The position numbers and the translations under genes are program-made. A stretch of DNA of 6,485 bases from an uncultured Muribaculum sp. (lineage in GTDB: Bacteria > Bacteroidota > Bacteroidia > Bacteroidales > Muribaculaceae), in the NCBI GenBank assembly GCA_947573015.1, contig CANPDS010000152.1, forward strand, positions 1 through 6,485, written 5' to 3'. Numbering within the stretch: position 1 is the stretch's first letter; each line of letters starts with the position of its first letter. The notes beneath the pieces are model-generated. The model was not told the DNA's origin. It was given only the letters and a program-made list of their open reading frames with translations, and made no database searches. Of the stretch, positions 6,213-6,485 are shown piece after piece.

Positions 6213-6250
6213 CATCGGAGCTTTCGCGCGAAAGCTCCGATGTCTTTTCC
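6213..6250 (+). terminator. Perfect 30-base palindrome, terminator- or attenuator-like
   Basis: Bases 6213-6242 are a perfect palindrome: CATCGGAGCTTTC, loop GCGC, GAAAGCTCCGATG, giving a 13-pair stem. TCTTTTCC follows, a short and interrupted T-run. Flanking GGAAGACA (6191-6198) and TGTCTTTTCC (6241-6250) are nearly complementary, so an alternative outer stem is possible. It stands 78 bases before the rlmN start and could end a short transcript from the 6092 promoter. It could also be a protein-binding site. Confidence 0.6.
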
Positions 6251-6283
6251 GGTCGAAATCAATGTGACGTATATAAATGTTTA

Positions 6284-6315
6284 TTTTCACACAGGCAGTA
6301 AATGTACTAAATTTG
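6284..6315 (+). promoter_or_regulatory. Promoter directly abutting the rlmN start codon
   Basis: TAAATTTG (6308-6315) matches the -7 consensus TAnnTTTG exactly, with TTTT at 6284-6287 twenty bases upstream as a weak -33 element. Its last base is only five before the ATG at 6321, so transcription would begin at or within a base or two of the start codon. Confidence 0.55.
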
Positions 6316-6320
6316 CACAC

Positions 6321-6485
6321 ATGGAAGCAACCACACTTACTCCACTTGTCGGAATGACACTTGAACAGCTGCGTGCGGTAGCCGCAGCATGCGGCATGCC
6401 CTCTTTTGCAGCAAAGCAGATGGCCGAATGGCTTTATGAAAAGCGTGCCACCTCTATCGACGATATGACCAACCTCTCCAAAACC
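6321..6485 (+). CDS. rlmN: RlmN, 23S rRNA (A2503-C2)/tRNA (A37-C2) methyltransferase (5' part)
   Basis: RlmN is a radical-SAM enzyme that methylates C2 of A2503 in 23S rRNA and of A37 in some tRNAs, tuning peptidyl-transferase-centre function. The 55 visible codons are the N-terminal helical domain: LVGMTLEQL (9-17), CGMPSFAAKQMAEWLYEKR (24-42), then SIDDMTNLSK. The G-x-P-x-F-x-x-KQ-x-x-EWLY and MTNLSK patterns are typical of the family. The full enzyme is usually around 345 residues, so about 290 residues, including the CxxxCxxC cluster motif, lie beyond the window. The start at 6321 fits because LVGMTLEQL occupies the usual near-N-terminal position and I see no upstream in-frame start close by. 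An in-frame ATG at 6354 would cut this motif and is less likely. Confidence 0.93.
   Translation, partial: MEATTLTPLVGMTLEQLRAVAAACGMPSFAAKQMAEWLYEKRATSIDDMTNLSKT

Noticed and set aside
6213..6242. Palindrome as a mobile-element end or recombination site
   Set aside because: Only one copy is present in the window, with no target duplication or recombinase gene nearby. Terminator, attenuator or protein-binding roles are simpler.

Overview
The window looks like a chromosomal segment from a Bacteroidales bacterium, most likely a Muribaculaceae-like gut member. Four things point that way: upstream regions carry the Bacteroidetes -7 box TAnnTTTG, clear Shine-Dalgarno sequences are absent, a secreted protein ends in a type IX secretion (T9SS) sorting domain, and the S15 and RlmN sequences have a Bacteroidetes style. 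Genus-level placement is inference. All genes lie on the + strand.

Layout. (1) 2-229: 3' part of rpsO (ribosomal protein S15), closed by a strong intrinsic terminator at 267-310. (2) 311-481: intergenic region with overlapping inverted repeats, a duplicated 15-bp block and a consensus promoter at 428-460. (3) 482-2653: cation:proton antiporter of the CPA2 type with a cytosolic tail of two UspA-like domains. The family's usual transport aspartate appears to be replaced by valine. (4) 2654-2843: AT-rich intergenic region with an 8-G tract abutting a promoter. (5) 2844-5705: large secreted protein made of four SGNH/GDSL-hydrolase-like domains in an active-inactive-active-inactive order plus a T9SS C-terminal domain. 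(6) 5706-6320: about 615 bases with no substantial gene. It holds a GC-rich hairpin, a 73-base G-free tract, small GTA-loop hairpins, a second poly-G promoter region, a possible 19-codon leader ORF, a perfect 30-base palindrome and a second promoter touching the next start codon. (7) 6321-6485: 5' part of rlmN (23S rRNA/tRNA adenine methyltransferase).

The genes do not form an obvious single pathway. rpsO and rlmN are ribosome-related housekeeping genes flanking two separately promoted accessory genes, an ion-transport/stress membrane protein and a secreted multi-domain esterase-like protein. The most unusual items are the ABAB enzyme/pseudoenzyme architecture of the secreted protein, the substituted ion-binding position in the antiporter, and the promoter/short ORF/terminator-like hairpin arrangement ahead of rlmN. 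I see no CRISPR array, tRNA, rRNA or insertion sequence.
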